A stretch of 64,000 nucleotides of DNA from Alteromonas sp. CI.11.F.A3 (GTDB lineage Bacteria > Pseudomonadota > Gammaproteobacteria > Enterobacterales > Alteromonadaceae), in the NCBI RefSeq assembly GCF_032925565.1, contig NZ_CP136708.1:3844001-3908000 (forward strand), read 5' to 3'. A program made the translations under genes and the position numbers. The stretch's first letter is position 1. Each line of letters begins with the position of its first letter. This document shows positions 37,125 to 45,946 of the stretch, one piece after another. The notes beneath the pieces were generated by a model. That model ran no database searches. It saw only the letters and a program-made list of their open reading frames with translations, and had not been told where the DNA came from.

Positions 37125-38339
37125 ATGGTTGAAAAAGCGCACAGTATTACGCTGCTTTTAAATGCAAGTAAGATATTTGATAGGCAGATAATTGAAGGTA
37201 TCGGAAGCTATCTACAATCATCAAATGCCGATTGGGATTTGTATTTAGAAGAAGACTTTTTAACTCGTCTTGAACATTTCGAAGAGTGGAGTGGCGACGG
37301 CGTTATTGCAGACTTTGACAACCCTGCTATCGAACAAGCGCTGAGTAACACCAAAGTACCGGTAGTGGCGATAGGTGGCTCTTACCAAGATGACGCTAGC
37401 TATCCAAATGTGCCCTATGTAGCAACAGACAATTACGCTTTAGTGGAAGCGGCTTTCAATCATTTGCGGCACAAGGGAATTGAAAGGTTTGCATTCTACG
37501 GCTCGCCAATCAGTAAAGCGCAGAGATGGGCACAAGAAAGAGAGCAAGCCATGCTGTCTCTCGCGAAACATTATGGCTACGAATGCTATGTTTATCGGGG
37601 TCATGCAGTAAGAGCCGAAACGTGGCAATATTCTCAGAAGCGCCTAACCGATTGGCTCAAAAGCCTGCCCTCACCCACCGGTATAGTGGCGGTGACAGAC
37701 TCCCGCGCGCGCCACTTACTTCAGGCGTGCGATCACCTTGGCTTTCTTATTCCCGAAAGATTTGCCGTCATAGGCATTGACGACGATGAACTAACACGCT
37801 TTTTAAGCAGAGTTAGCTTAACGTCTGTGCGACAAGGCAGCTTGGAAATGGGGTATCAGGCAGCGCGATTACTGCATAAACAATTAAACGGAACGTTAAT
37901 AAAAAATAAGCAATTGCTAGTGCCACCTGTAACGGTAGCAGAGCGTCAGTCTACCGACTTCAAAGCGATAAAAGATCCACTTGTGATGCAAGCATCCCAC
38001 TTCATACACATGAATGCGTGTAAGGGAATTAAAGTAGACCAGGTGCTAGATCATGTAGGCATCTCGAGATCTAACTTGGAAACGCGATTTCGGGAAGAAA
38101 GAGGCCACAGCATTCATACAGAAATACACAACGAGAAACTAAACCGCGCATGTCAAATGCTCAAAGAAACTGATGCTAATAGTGGTGCTATAGCCCAGCG
38201 ATGCGGCTACCCGTCAGTTCAGTATATGTATGCCTTATTTCGAAAGCACTTTGATAAAACCCCCGTTGAGTACCGCCAGGATTCACAGCCAAATCATTTT
38301 GAAAATGAGCCTTGCTCGCCAGTCATAAAAGTCATTTGA
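37125..38339 (+). CDS. xylR: XylR-type xylose regulator (sugar-binding plus AraC HTH)
   Basis: 404 residues from the ATG at 37125, which has AGGA upstream; a second ATG five codons earlier is less well placed. The N-terminal two-thirds form a LacI-type sugar-binding domain (ASKIFDRQIIEGIGSYLQ; WSGDGVIADFD; GIVAVTDSRARHLLQAC; FAVIGIDDDELTRFLSRVSLTSVRQG). The C-terminal AraC domain spans about 300-390 with VDQVLDHVGISRSNLETRFRE and IAQRCGYPSVQYMYALFRKHF. This matches E. coli XylR (392 residues), which activates xyl operons on binding xylose. It is divergent from xylBA and 32 bases before the transporter gene, so likely activates both. Confidence 0.95.
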   Translation: MVEKAHSITLLLNASKIFDRQIIEGIGSYLQSSNADWDLYLEEDFLTRLEHFEEWSGDGVIADFDNPAIEQALSNTKVPVVAIGGSYQDDASYPNVPYVATDNYALVEAAFNHLRHKGIERFAFYGSPISKAQRWAQEREQAMLSLAKHYGYECYVYRGHAVRAETWQYSQKRLTDWLKSLPSPTGIVAVTDSRARHLLQACDHLGFLIPERFAVIGIDDDELTRFLSRVSLTSVRQGSLEMGYQAARLLHKQLNGTLIKNKQLLVPPVTVAERQSTDFKAIKDPLVMQASHFIHMNACKGIKVDQVLDHVGISRSNLETRFREERGHSIHTEIHNEKLNRACQMLKETDANSGAIAQRCGYPSVQYMYALFRKHFDKTPVEYRQDSQPNHFENEPCSPVIKVI

Positions 38340-38371
38340 AATCGGAACCTCACCTTAAAGAGAATAATAAT

Positions 38372-39790
38372 ATGGACACTACAACAAATATTGACCTGCC
38401 TATCGAAGCCTCGGGTAATGGCTTCGTTTTATTTATTACTATCGTGGCTACCATAGGGGGCTTCTTATTTGGGTTCGATAGCGGGGTCATTAACGGAACG
38501 GTAGAAGGGCTAAGCGTCGCGTTTCAATCACAGAGCGTCGGTACAGGATTTAATGTATCCAGCATGCTACTTGGGTGTGCAGTAGGTGCATTTTTTGCCG
38601 GTCGCTTAGCTGATAGATACGGAAGAAAGTCATTGCTCCTTGTCGCAGCGGTCTTTTTCCTTATCAGCGCCTGGGGCTCAGGCATAGCAGGCAGCGGGCT
38701 AGAATTCGTTGTATTTCGCATTATTGGAGGCCTTGCTGTAGGTGCTGCGTCGGTCATGGCACCGGCTTACATTGCAGAAGTCTCACCGGCAAAGTATCGC
38801 GGTACGCTTGCGTCTATTCAACAAATAGCCATTATTAGTGGCTTGTTCGCTGCTTTCCTAAGTAACTATTTTCTTGCCGACTATGCATCAGGCTCTACGC
38901 AAGTGCTTTGGTTAGACTTTGAAGCTTGGCGTTGGATGTTCTGGATGGAAATCATCCCAGCGTTGCTTTTTTTCCTGATGTTACTTTTTATACCAGAGAG
39001 CCCTCGCTTTTTAGTGGTTAAGAAAAAAACAGCGCAAGCGAGTGAAGTGTTGCACAAACTTTACGGGGCTAGTGGACAAAATAAACTGGCTGAAATTGAG
39101 GCCTCTTTGTCGCAAGATCATAAACCACAATTAAAAGACCTTATCCATAAAAACTCTGGAAAAGTAAGGTCAATCGTTTGGGTAGGGATTGGGCTAGCTG
39201 CACTTCAACAGTTAGTCGGCATAAACGTTGTTTTCTATTACGGAGCCGTATTGTGGCAAGCGGTTGGCTTTTCAGAAGCAGATGCACTACTTATTAATGT
39301 TATAAGCGGGGCTATCAGCATTGCTGCATGTGTTGTGGCGTTATCTGTTATTGACAAAATTGGAAGAAAACCACTGCTAAAATGGGGCTCTATAGGCATG
39401 ACAGTGTCTCTTGCCGTGGTCACGTTAGCGTTCCTAAATTCAGAACAACATGTTGATGGAAGGTTGGCGTTGAATAACTGGGGGCCTGTTGCACTTATCG
39501 CTGCCAATCTTTATGTTTTCTGCTTCAACTTTTCTTGGGGCCCGGTAATGTGGGTGATGCTAGGCGAAATGTTCCCAAACCAGTTAAGAGGCTCTGGCTT
39601 GGCCGTAAGTGGGTTAGTGCAGTGGTTTACTAATTTTGTTATCACCTGGTCTTTCCCAATGCTTCTTGCGGGAATAGGGCTTGCGGGTGCTTACGGTCTG
39701 TATGCTTTCTTTGCCTTGCTGTCTATCGGCTTCGTCCTTCGTTATGTTTACGAAACAAAGGGCTTAGAATTAGAAGAAATGAAGGGGTAA
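38372..39790 (+). CDS. MFS sugar:proton symporter, probable xylose transporter
   Basis: 472 residues from the ATG at 38372. A TTG 20 codons earlier overlaps xylR and lacks a ribosome site. Twelve TM helices of the sugar porter family are visible, with GGFLFGFDSGVING in helix 1, GRLADRYGRKSLL (loop 2-3), PESPRFLV (after helix 6), LQQLVGINVVFYYG in helix 7 and YETKGLELEEM at the C-terminus (PETKG variant). The QQ and N of helix 7 contact sugar in XylE. Position after xylR and beside xylBA supports xylose, but glucose cannot be excluded from the sequence. Confidence 0.92.
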   Translation: MDTTTNIDLPIEASGNGFVLFITIVATIGGFLFGFDSGVINGTVEGLSVAFQSQSVGTGFNVSSMLLGCAVGAFFAGRLADRYGRKSLLLVAAVFFLISAWGSGIAGSGLEFVVFRIIGGLAVGAASVMAPAYIAEVSPAKYRGTLASIQQIAIISGLFAAFLSNYFLADYASGSTQVLWLDFEAWRWMFWMEIIPALLFFLMLLFIPESPRFLVVKKKTAQASEVLHKLYGASGQNKLAEIEASLSQDHKPQLKDLIHKNSGKVRSIVWVGIGLAALQQLVGINVVFYYGAVLWQAVGFSEADALLINVISGAISIAACVVALSVIDKIGRKPLLKWGSIGMTVSLAVVTLAFLNSEQHVDGRLALNNWGPVALIAANLYVFCFNFSWGPVMWVMLGEMFPNQLRGSGLAVSGLVQWFTNFVITWSFPMLLAGIGLAGAYGLYAFFALLSIGFVLRYVYETKGLELEEMKG

Positions 39791-39901
39791 CCGCTCCGGT
39801 GCCTGTATATTCACGGCCGGTTTTAGGAACAAAAGGCGCTACTGGTAAGTTCATACGCTCTTATTTGGTTTATTAATATTTACAATATGATGTAAGTAAG
39901 G

Positions 39902-39935
39902 AAAAAACGGCTGATTTATCAGTCGTTTTTTTTCG
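39902..39935 (+). terminator. Rho-independent terminator after the sugar symporter
   Basis: AAAACGGCTGA pairs with TCAGTCGTTTT (one G-T wobble) over a TTTA loop, followed by a T run. Confidence 0.8.
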
Positions 39936-40035
39936 TTTCTTTACTATGCTTGAAGTAGCAACAATACTAAAACTTAAGAGCTTACAGGGTGTGTTGGACC
40001 ACCTTCCACGCTAGGTAAGATAAAGGTAAAGATAA

Positions 40036-41280
40036 ATGATAAAAAAGCAGTTTTCTCTCATTGCCGTAATGATGAGCTTGCTGACAACTTTTAGCGTCTT
40101 AGCCGAACAAGAAAAACTCAAAATTAGCGGGTTTGGTACGTTAGCTTCAGCAACCGCCGATACTCGAACTTATCAATTCCGTACCGACCGCTCACAGGCA
40201 GAGGCAGCTAAAAAAGACGGTTTGGCCTTTAAACCTTTGAGTTTAATTGGCTTGCAAATCGACTACAGCTTTTCAGCTAACCTCGATTTTGTTGGCCAAT
40301 TTGTTTATCGAGAGCAAGATGAACAAAACCTAGACTCCATTGCGCAAATGGCCTTTCTAAGATACGACATCACGCCTTCATGGCAAGTAAGAGCTGGAAG
40401 ACTCGCCGCCGATATCTTTCACTTTAGTGATACCAGAGACGTCTCGATTGCTTATCCTTGGGTGAAAGTGCCTACAGAAGTTTATGGCATTGTGCCAGCC
40501 AGAAGTTTTGATGGAGCGGATATCAGCTACCTCAAACCCTATCGCGATTTTAATTTACTAATCAAAACCTTCTGGGGCCAAGGTGAAAGCGACTATACCA
40601 GAAACGATTATAGCCCAGTAATCTTTAATGATTTGCGCTCTGTAGGTATTGAACTTGCCTCATTTGATTGGAGTGTTGCATTTAAACACACACGAATTGA
40701 AGCTGAAAATGATAACGCAGATATAGCATTTGTTACCTCTGGCGTGGAACAGTTACAGCCGTTCTGGAGTGGTGCCACCGCCTTCGCAGATTCATTGAGC
40801 TTACGCGGTGCGTCTATTCAATACACCTCTGTTTATCTAAATCGCTTCTTAGGCGACTGGGAAGTCTCTGGGGAGCTATCTCATATCGATTCTGACTCAA
40901 TTGCATTGCGGGACTCTTTGAACGGCTTTTTAAATATAAGCTATTTCTATGGGGCACATACTTTCTATGGCTTAGTTTCATTTTCAAAAACAGACACCTA
41001 TTACTTAAGTGAAGAACAGCCCGGCTTTCCCATTAACGCAAATACAGCCGAGTTAGCCGTTTACGTGGAAGAAGTCGCTAGTACGTTGGCTCATTATCAA
41101 CATTCGCTCTCGTTAGGGTGGCGTTGGGATGTAAAAGAAAATTTAGCCTTTAAAGTACAAGTTGAAAGAACCGATATAGAAGCGAGAGGCGGCGGCCTTA
41201 GAGCCCGAGATGGGTTAGTTGTTGATAGTGGGGACGACGTTGCACATACACTGTTCCTCGCACTAAGCTTTAGCTTTTAG
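40036..41280 (+). CDS. Outer-membrane porin-like beta-barrel protein
   Basis: 414 residues with a signal peptide (cleavage near VLAEQ, residue 24). It starts KISGFGTLASATAD and continues in alternating aromatic and polar strands typical of barrels, ending ALSFSF with a terminal Phe for Bam recognition. The long segment PLSLIGLQIDYSFSANLDFVGQF, then WQVRAGRLAADIF, resembles phosphate-selective or general porins of Alteromonadales. The ATG follows AAGG with suitable spacing. The next gene starts eight bases after this stop, so the two are in one unit with a diguanylate cyclase. Confidence 0.82.
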   Translation: MIKKQFSLIAVMMSLLTTFSVLAEQEKLKISGFGTLASATADTRTYQFRTDRSQAEAAKKDGLAFKPLSLIGLQIDYSFSANLDFVGQFVYREQDEQNLDSIAQMAFLRYDITPSWQVRAGRLAADIFHFSDTRDVSIAYPWVKVPTEVYGIVPARSFDGADISYLKPYRDFNLLIKTFWGQGESDYTRNDYSPVIFNDLRSVGIELASFDWSVAFKHTRIEAENDNADIAFVTSGVEQLQPFWSGATAFADSLSLRGASIQYTSVYLNRFLGDWEVSGELSHIDSDSIALRDSLNGFLNISYFYGAHTFYGLVSFSKTDTYYLSEEQPGFPINANTAELAVYVEEVASTLAHYQHSLSLGWRWDVKENLAFKVQVERTDIEARGGGLRARDGLVVDSGDDVAHTLFLALSFSF

Positions 41281-41288
41281 GGGGGGAT

Positions 41289-41732
41289 ATGAAACTTTAT
41301 CGCCTCAGCTCTCTTATTTTTATTGCATTAATAGCCTTTCACAGCTTCACTTGCTTTGCGTACACGCCAGATAAGATTGTCGTCGTTACAAATAAAAAAA
41401 ACGATGTGGAAGTATTGGATAAAAAAGGCTTAATTAATCTTTTTATGGGCAAGTACTCTGCGTTTCCAAACGGAAAACAAGCTACGCCCATCGACATTGA
41501 AGTCGAGGCTAAACTTAAAGCGCAATTTTACCAAGCATTAGTCGGCTTGCCTCCCGCTCGCGTTAATGCCTATTGGGCTAGGTTAAAGTTTTCCGGTCGG
41601 GTTAAACCACCTGAAATCGAACTGACAATAGATGACGTTAAACAGCGACTCGAAAAGGATGAGTCCGCCTTAGCTTATGTATACGAGTCGTCTGTTACCG
41701 ACAAGATGAAGGTAGTGTATCGCTTTGATTAA
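41289..41732 (+). CDS. Small periplasmic phosphate-binding-like protein
   Basis: 147 residues with a signal peptide (cleavage near CFAYT, residue 25). The mature part resembles one lobe of PstS-type binding proteins (KIVVVTNKKNDVEVLDKKGLINLFMGK, then VNAYWARLKFSGR and YVYESSV). At this length it cannot form the full two-lobe PstS fold, so a role as sensor input rather than transport is likely. A GGGGGGAT run just before the ATG is a strong ribosome site. Its stop overlaps the start of the following diguanylate cyclase by eight bases. Ligand unknown; phosphate or another anion is a guess from homology. Confidence 0.82.
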   Translation: MKLYRLSSLIFIALIAFHSFTCFAYTPDKIVVVTNKKNDVEVLDKKGLINLFMGKYSAFPNGKQATPIDIEVEAKLKAQFYQALVGLPPARVNAYWARLKFSGRVKPPEIELTIDDVKQRLEKDESALAYVYESSVTDKMKVVYRFD

Positions 41733-43329
41733 TATTCGTGGTCTAGGTTTTCGTTTTGCGCTTTTCTTGGTGGCTGCCGCCATGTTGGTGGTTTTTACCA
41801 CCGCGGAGTTTTTTTATCGCGTCACGTACGAGAACGAGATCACTGAAGCGAACTACGATATCGAAGAACTCTATCGAACCGTTGGTGCAACCGCGTCCAT
41901 AGCTTCATTTCTAGAAGAAGAAGATTTAGCCAAAGAGGCGATAAATGGGTTGGTTAAGAGTGAAAAAATTCTTGCAGCATCTATCAGAAGTGACGCTTTG
42001 TATTACCAGCTTAACGTTACCGATGCGATTAACAAAGGCACTGAGCCTCGGGTATTTTTAGTTCGACACCCTTTCATACCCGAAGAATCGTTAGCGGAAG
42101 TTAACATATACCCAAACTTTGACCATATCATCCATCAAGCCGAGAAAATCAGTACCGACAATAGCTATTCCCTATACGTAGAAGCGCTTGTAGTCGGTAT
42201 TGTTGCCTTGATCATTACTTACTACATCATTATTTCACCCATGCTTCGTGTGGGGCGTTCACTACATGAAATTACCCCAGGTACAGCGCAGCGTATTGCT
42301 GTGCCTGATTACCACACTGACAGTGAAATTGGTGCATTAGTGCATGATACCAATCAGCTGCTAGGCAAAGTTGAAGAACAGTTCTCTCAAGAACGGCAAT
42401 TAAGAGAAGAAATAGAATTTCTGGAAAAGCGTTTTAGGATGCTTTTTGAAAATGCGAAGTCAGCCACGGTATTAATGACTGAAAAAGGCATAATTGAACT
42501 TAGAAATAAGGCTTTTATCGACCTCGTTATAAAAATCGGTCTTGAAGAAAAACAGGACTATGGCGAACTATTAGAAGAGTTATTTGAAAACCCTGCTGCA
42601 ATAAAAACCTCACTTCCAGAGGCATTTTCGCGTAACGAGTTTGCCACGGGCGAATTCAAATTAAAGTCAGGAGCCAATAAAACCGCCATTTGGGTTCAGT
42701 TGATTGCCAGCCCATTAATTACTGACGACGGGGAGCGTTTTTATCAAATCACCTTCAACGATATTTCAACGCGAAAACGTGAACTGCAAAATCTGGCATT
42801 GCAGGCGGACTTCGACTCACTAACCGGAATATACAATCGAAATGGCGGTGAGAAGCTTATTGCTAAGTTGATGAACAAAGGACACCACTTTGCACTAGTG
42901 TTAATTGACCTAAACGGATTTAAAGCCGTGAATGATATTTTCGGTCACGATGCGGGCGATGAAGTGCTTATTTTTGTATCTGAGCAATTAAGAGACAAAA
43001 TCCGTAAAGTTGATGTGGCGGTCCGCTGGGGCGGAGATGAATTTGTACTGCTTTTACAGGCTGAAGACGAAGAGTCTGTTGAAACAGTCATATCTAAGGT
43101 GAATGAAGGGGTCAAGCAGCCGTTTTATTTTAATGATGATACTACCCCCACAGTGGTCTCTATGAGCGTGGGCGTGGCGTTTTACCCTCGCATGAGTCGC
43201 AATAAGAATACCTTAATAAAGTTGGCAGATATCGCTATGTATAAGGCCAAGCAAAATAAGGTATCTGCCCCAGACGACTATCTGATTTTTGCTGAACCTG
43301 AAGGATTAGATAGCAGCAATAACCAGTAA
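41725..43329 (+). CDS. Membrane diguanylate cyclase with HAMP-like and PAS-like regions
   Basis: 534 residues. The start is TTG at 41725, with AAGGTAG nine bases upstream; the next in-frame ATG would delete most of the first membrane helix. Helix 1 covers about 7-27, a periplasmic segment of about 120 residues follows, helix 2 is at about 152-172, then a HAMP-like linker, a PAS-like domain (about 230-350, ending YQITFNDISTRKREL) and GGDEF. The active motif GGDEF is at 436-440 with an RKVD inhibitory site five residues before, so an active, product-inhibited cyclase is expected. Overlap with the binding-protein gene suggests that protein reports to this sensor through the periplasmic domain. 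Confidence 0.92.
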   Translation: MINIRGLGFRFALFLVAAAMLVVFTTAEFFYRVTYENEITEANYDIEELYRTVGATASIASFLEEEDLAKEAINGLVKSEKILAASIRSDALYYQLNVTDAINKGTEPRVFLVRHPFIPEESLAEVNIYPNFDHIIHQAEKISTDNSYSLYVEALVVGIVALIITYYIIISPMLRVGRSLHEITPGTAQRIAVPDYHTDSEIGALVHDTNQLLGKVEEQFSQERQLREEIEFLEKRFRMLFENAKSATVLMTEKGIIELRNKAFIDLVIKIGLEEKQDYGELLEELFENPAAIKTSLPEAFSRNEFATGEFKLKSGANKTAIWVQLIASPLITDDGERFYQITFNDISTRKRELQNLALQADFDSLTGIYNRNGGEKLIAKLMNKGHHFALVLIDLNGFKAVNDIFGHDAGDEVLIFVSEQLRDKIRKVDVAVRWGGDEFVLLLQAEDEESVETVISKVNEGVKQPFYFNDDTTPTVVSMSVGVAFYPRMSRNKNTLIKLADIAMYKAKQNKVSAPDDYLIFAEPEGLDSSNNQ

Positions 43330-43789
43330 AACGACGTTAATTGAGTTTACCGCTTTACCAACAGTGACCCCCACTCCCAAATAGCTAATTTAAATACTTC
43401 TCCTTAATCGCTAGCTCAGACAACCTAAATATCTGGGTCAAATGCCTAATCTTAATACCTAACGTTAATATTTAACCCTAATGCCTAACCTTTAGACTTA
43501 AACAAGACGCTGCGTTGAATACTTTTGGTGATTGCCATTCACACGCTATGAGATACGTGGCGAATACTTTTATTATCTAAGATACTAAAAACCACGTTTT
43601 GATCATCGCGCCATTTAAAATTGTGATACTCGCTGACTACGCTTCTGTTATACTTGAGCGAACAAGTGTACGCTGAAAGCGTGTGCGCTATATGAATGAC
43701 AAGCGCCGAGATACCGAAGTGTTAATAAGCACGAAGCAGTACACATGAATCATTATGGGCGCTAGATTAAAACAGAGTTGGAGGAAGTC
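43330..43789. other. Intergenic region upstream of the hemolysin III-type gene
   Basis: 460 bases without a gene. Around 43436-43500 there are several imperfect CCTAA and TTAA words. GAATACTTTT occurs twice (near 43517 and 43562). The right part contains a candidate promoter. Confidence 0.45.
43646..43654 (+). promoter_or_regulatory. Candidate extended -10 promoter element
   Basis: TGTTATACT matches the TGnTATAAT extended -10. No good -35 sits at standard spacing. It lies about 135 bases before the hemolysin III-type gene. Confidence 0.35.
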
Positions 43790-44425
43790 ATGACAAGCAT
43801 TACGGCAAAAGCCTATTCTGTATTAGAAGAATGGCTTAATAGTATTAGTCATGGTGTGGGTTTTATTGCTGCCATAGTAGGTATGGTATTTTTACTCTAC
43901 CGCGCAGACAACACCCTAACCATTAGCGCCGCCGCAATATACGGCGCTACGCTCATTCTTATGTTTTTGAGCTCTACCCTTTACCATGCAACATCGCACC
44001 ATAGAGCAAAGGGTTGGTTGAAACTATTCGACCACAGCGCAATATATTTATTGATAGCGGGTACTTACACACCTTTACTATTAGTGTCGATTGGAGGTGT
44101 GCTCGGAATTACTATGACAGCGGTAATTTGGTGTTTGGCACTGGGTGGTGTGGCCTTTAAACTTGTTGCGCAGCACCGCTTTCCAAAAATATCCGTGATG
44201 ACTTATTTGTTGATGGGGTGGATTGCCATTGGCCTTATTTACCCGCTTTATATTGCGCTACCCAGTGCTGGATTGTGGTTACTGGTCGCGGGTGGTTTAT
44301 GCTTCAGCCTTGGGGTGTGTTTTTATGTGGCGAAAAAGGTAAAATACACCCATGCTATCTGGCATGTATTCGTATTGGGCGGGTGCAGCTGCCATTACTT
44401 CTCAATATATTATTATGTGGTATGA
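43790..44425 (+). CDS. trhA: Hemolysin III / TrhA-type seven-helix membrane protein
   Basis: 211 residues; the ATG at 43790 follows GGAGGAA. About seven TM helices of the PAQR-like hemolysin III family are present. Conserved metal-site residues are seen in order: NSISHGVGF near residue 17, SSTLYHATSH, LFDHSAIYLLIAGTYTP and HAIWHVFVLGGCSCHY near the C-terminus. E. coli TrhA (YqfA) has been linked to membrane energetics and fatty-acid balance; haemolysis is not its general role. The stop overlaps the next gene's ATG in an ATGA junction. Confidence 0.92.
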   Translation: MTSITAKAYSVLEEWLNSISHGVGFIAAIVGMVFLLYRADNTLTISAAAIYGATLILMFLSSTLYHATSHHRAKGWLKLFDHSAIYLLIAGTYTPLLLVSIGGVLGITMTAVIWCLALGGVAFKLVAQHRFPKISVMTYLLMGWIAIGLIYPLYIALPSAGLWLLVAGGLCFSLGVCFYVAKKVKYTHAIWHVFVLGGCSCHYFSIYYYVV

Positions 44426-44937
44426 ATAAAATCGAATCATCATCTGTATCTAAAGGGGCAAATAGCCAAACTTCCTTGGCGTGGTTTTCACTTAGCGCGG
44501 GAAAAATCTGTCTGGGACAAAAACCGACATCAGACACCTATGCAAGGTTGAAAGGGTTGGGTGTTAGCCACCTTGCCACGTTACAAACCGGTGAGGAAGA
44601 TGCCCCAGTTATTCGCGATGGTGCTAAAGCCGCTGGGTTAGAATGGATTTGGCTGCCTTTTTTGCATCCTTCCGCAGAATCACCTACCGATGATGTTCAC
44701 TTGCATCAATATCTGCACGAACTGTCGCAGATGCTAACTGAAGGTGCCAGCGTGTATTTACATTGTGATGGTTCACAGCATCGCTGTAGCTTACTGTTTT
44801 ATGCGTTGTGTCACTACTGCCGCGTACCGTCAAACAGTGCTTACAGTGCTTTGCATAGCTTTGGAGCTAGTTCGGCTAATGGGTTATCCCGTGGTGAACT
44901 ACAATGGGCGGCTGAGCTTGGTCATACCGCCCCTTAA
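44422..44937 (+). CDS. Dual-specificity/tyrosine-phosphatase-like protein
   Basis: 171 residues from the ATG at 44422, inside the ATGA junction with the membrane-protein gene. The fold fits the small cysteine phosphatase class: LGVSHLATLQTGEED, GLEWIWLPFLHPS and a P-loop HCDGSQHRC. Cys115 and Arg121 satisfy CX5R and His114 precedes the Cys; the usual Ser/Thr after Arg is Cys here. A general acid Asp is not certain (D693-type position unclear; Asp residues in SPTDDVHLHQ are candidates). Substrates could be phosphoproteins, lipids or inositides. Translational coupling to a seven-helix membrane protein is notable. Confidence 0.78.
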   Translation: MNKIESSSVSKGANSQTSLAWFSLSAGKICLGQKPTSDTYARLKGLGVSHLATLQTGEEDAPVIRDGAKAAGLEWIWLPFLHPSAESPTDDVHLHQYLHELSQMLTEGASVYLHCDGSQHRCSLLFYALCHYCRVPSNSAYSALHSFGASSANGLSRGELQWAAELGHTAP

Positions 44938-45018
44938 CGTCGCTTTGTTCTCGGTTCGCGCTGTTAGTTAAACGCCGATGTCGAAGCCATAGCTTATGGG
45001 TTTAGCTAAAAGCTACAG

Positions 45019-45930
45019 TTAGAACGTGTAGATAGTGGCACTGGTCAATAGCGCTTCAGCATCAATCCGCTCTTGCACGCAGGCTTTTATATCCGCTTTG
45101 CTAAACACATAAATTCGGTCGTGTTTGTTGTTGTCATCGCCGTATTCAAAGTCTTTCAATATCATGCTGACGTGCTCTCCTTCAGGTAACCCCCGAAGTC
45201 CTGAGCCGAATCGGCAAAATGTGCTGCCAATACTGGCTTCAAAATTAGCCAAAAATGAACGATAAGCTTGCTGACGGCTCTCCTTTTGTTTAGCTAGCTT
45301 CGCCTGTTGCTCACCTTCTAATTGACGCGCTTGCTCTTCCATTTCCGCCGACTGAGCGCTTATGGATGCTAAAGATGACTCGAGTTCCTGCATTTCTTTT
45401 TGAAGCGCTTCTTTTCTATCATCGTCGGCTTGTCGTAACTCAAAAGACACATCGCGCTTGCGGCGCTCTAGCTCGCGGGTTTCCCATGCTAATTCTCTAG
45501 AGCGAGAGCGGATATCACGTATTTGGTCGTGGTTATCTTCAAAAACTTTGGCAATTCGACGGCTGGCTTCACCAGCAAAATCTTCCCATTCACGGCTTAG
45601 CTCAAAAACAATACCACCACCTTCTGGGGCAACTGGTGCTGCTGGAGGGGTTGGCATGCCTTCCACCATGGTTTCAATATCGCGGATCCAATCAGCACTT
45701 TTCCCACGAACAGATAGGGTAAACACTGCCCCCTGGCCTGCCAGATAACTGCTTTCTAGTCGCGATACCCGCCACCCTTTTGGGTTGGCGTTTTGACGAA
45801 ACGCGGTGTTCATTACGCCCGACATAATTTCCAATTCATCTGACAAAGAATCATATGAAGTGGCATTGCTTTGTGCAAAGGTTAAGGTACTAACACTCGT
45901 TAGTAAGCATAAATATAATAGTCTTTTCAT
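45019..45930 (-). CDS. Exported coiled-coil protein of an ECF sigma operon
   Basis: 303 residues, family not recognised. A signal peptide ends at TFAQS (about residue 19). Residues about 105-215 form a long charged coiled coil (REWEDFAGEASRRIAKVFEDN onward, with EEQARQLEGEQQ). The ends look globular: GWRVSRLESSYLAGQGAVFTL before it, and VSMILKDFEYGDDNNKHDRIYVF after it, a beta pattern with one Cys near each side. It is the third gene after an ECF sigma and an anti-sigma, 16 bases downstream, so it is probably a periplasmic partner or output of that system. Confidence 0.8.
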   Translation of the reverse strand: MKRLLYLCLLTSVSTLTFAQSNATSYDSLSDELEIMSGVMNTAFRQNANPKGWRVSRLESSYLAGQGAVFTLSVRGKSADWIRDIETMVEGMPTPPAAPVAPEGGGIVFELSREWEDFAGEASRRIAKVFEDNHDQIRDIRSRSRELAWETRELERRKRDVSFELRQADDDRKEALQKEMQELESSLASISAQSAEMEEQARQLEGEQQAKLAKQKESRQQAYRSFLANFEASIGSTFCRFGSGLRGLPEGEHVSMILKDFEYGDDNNKHDRIYVFSKADIKACVQERIDAEALLTSATIYTF

Positions 45931-45946
45931 AAGGGCTACCTATTGG

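Noticed and set aside
43436..43500. Telomere-like CCTAA repeats or small array
   Set aside because: Units are irregular in length and sequence; compatible with AT-rich drift.
44218..44421. N-terminal extension of the phosphatase-like gene by 68 codons
   Set aside because: It overlaps the conserved C-terminal part of the membrane-protein gene; the ATGA junction at 44422 gives a natural start.
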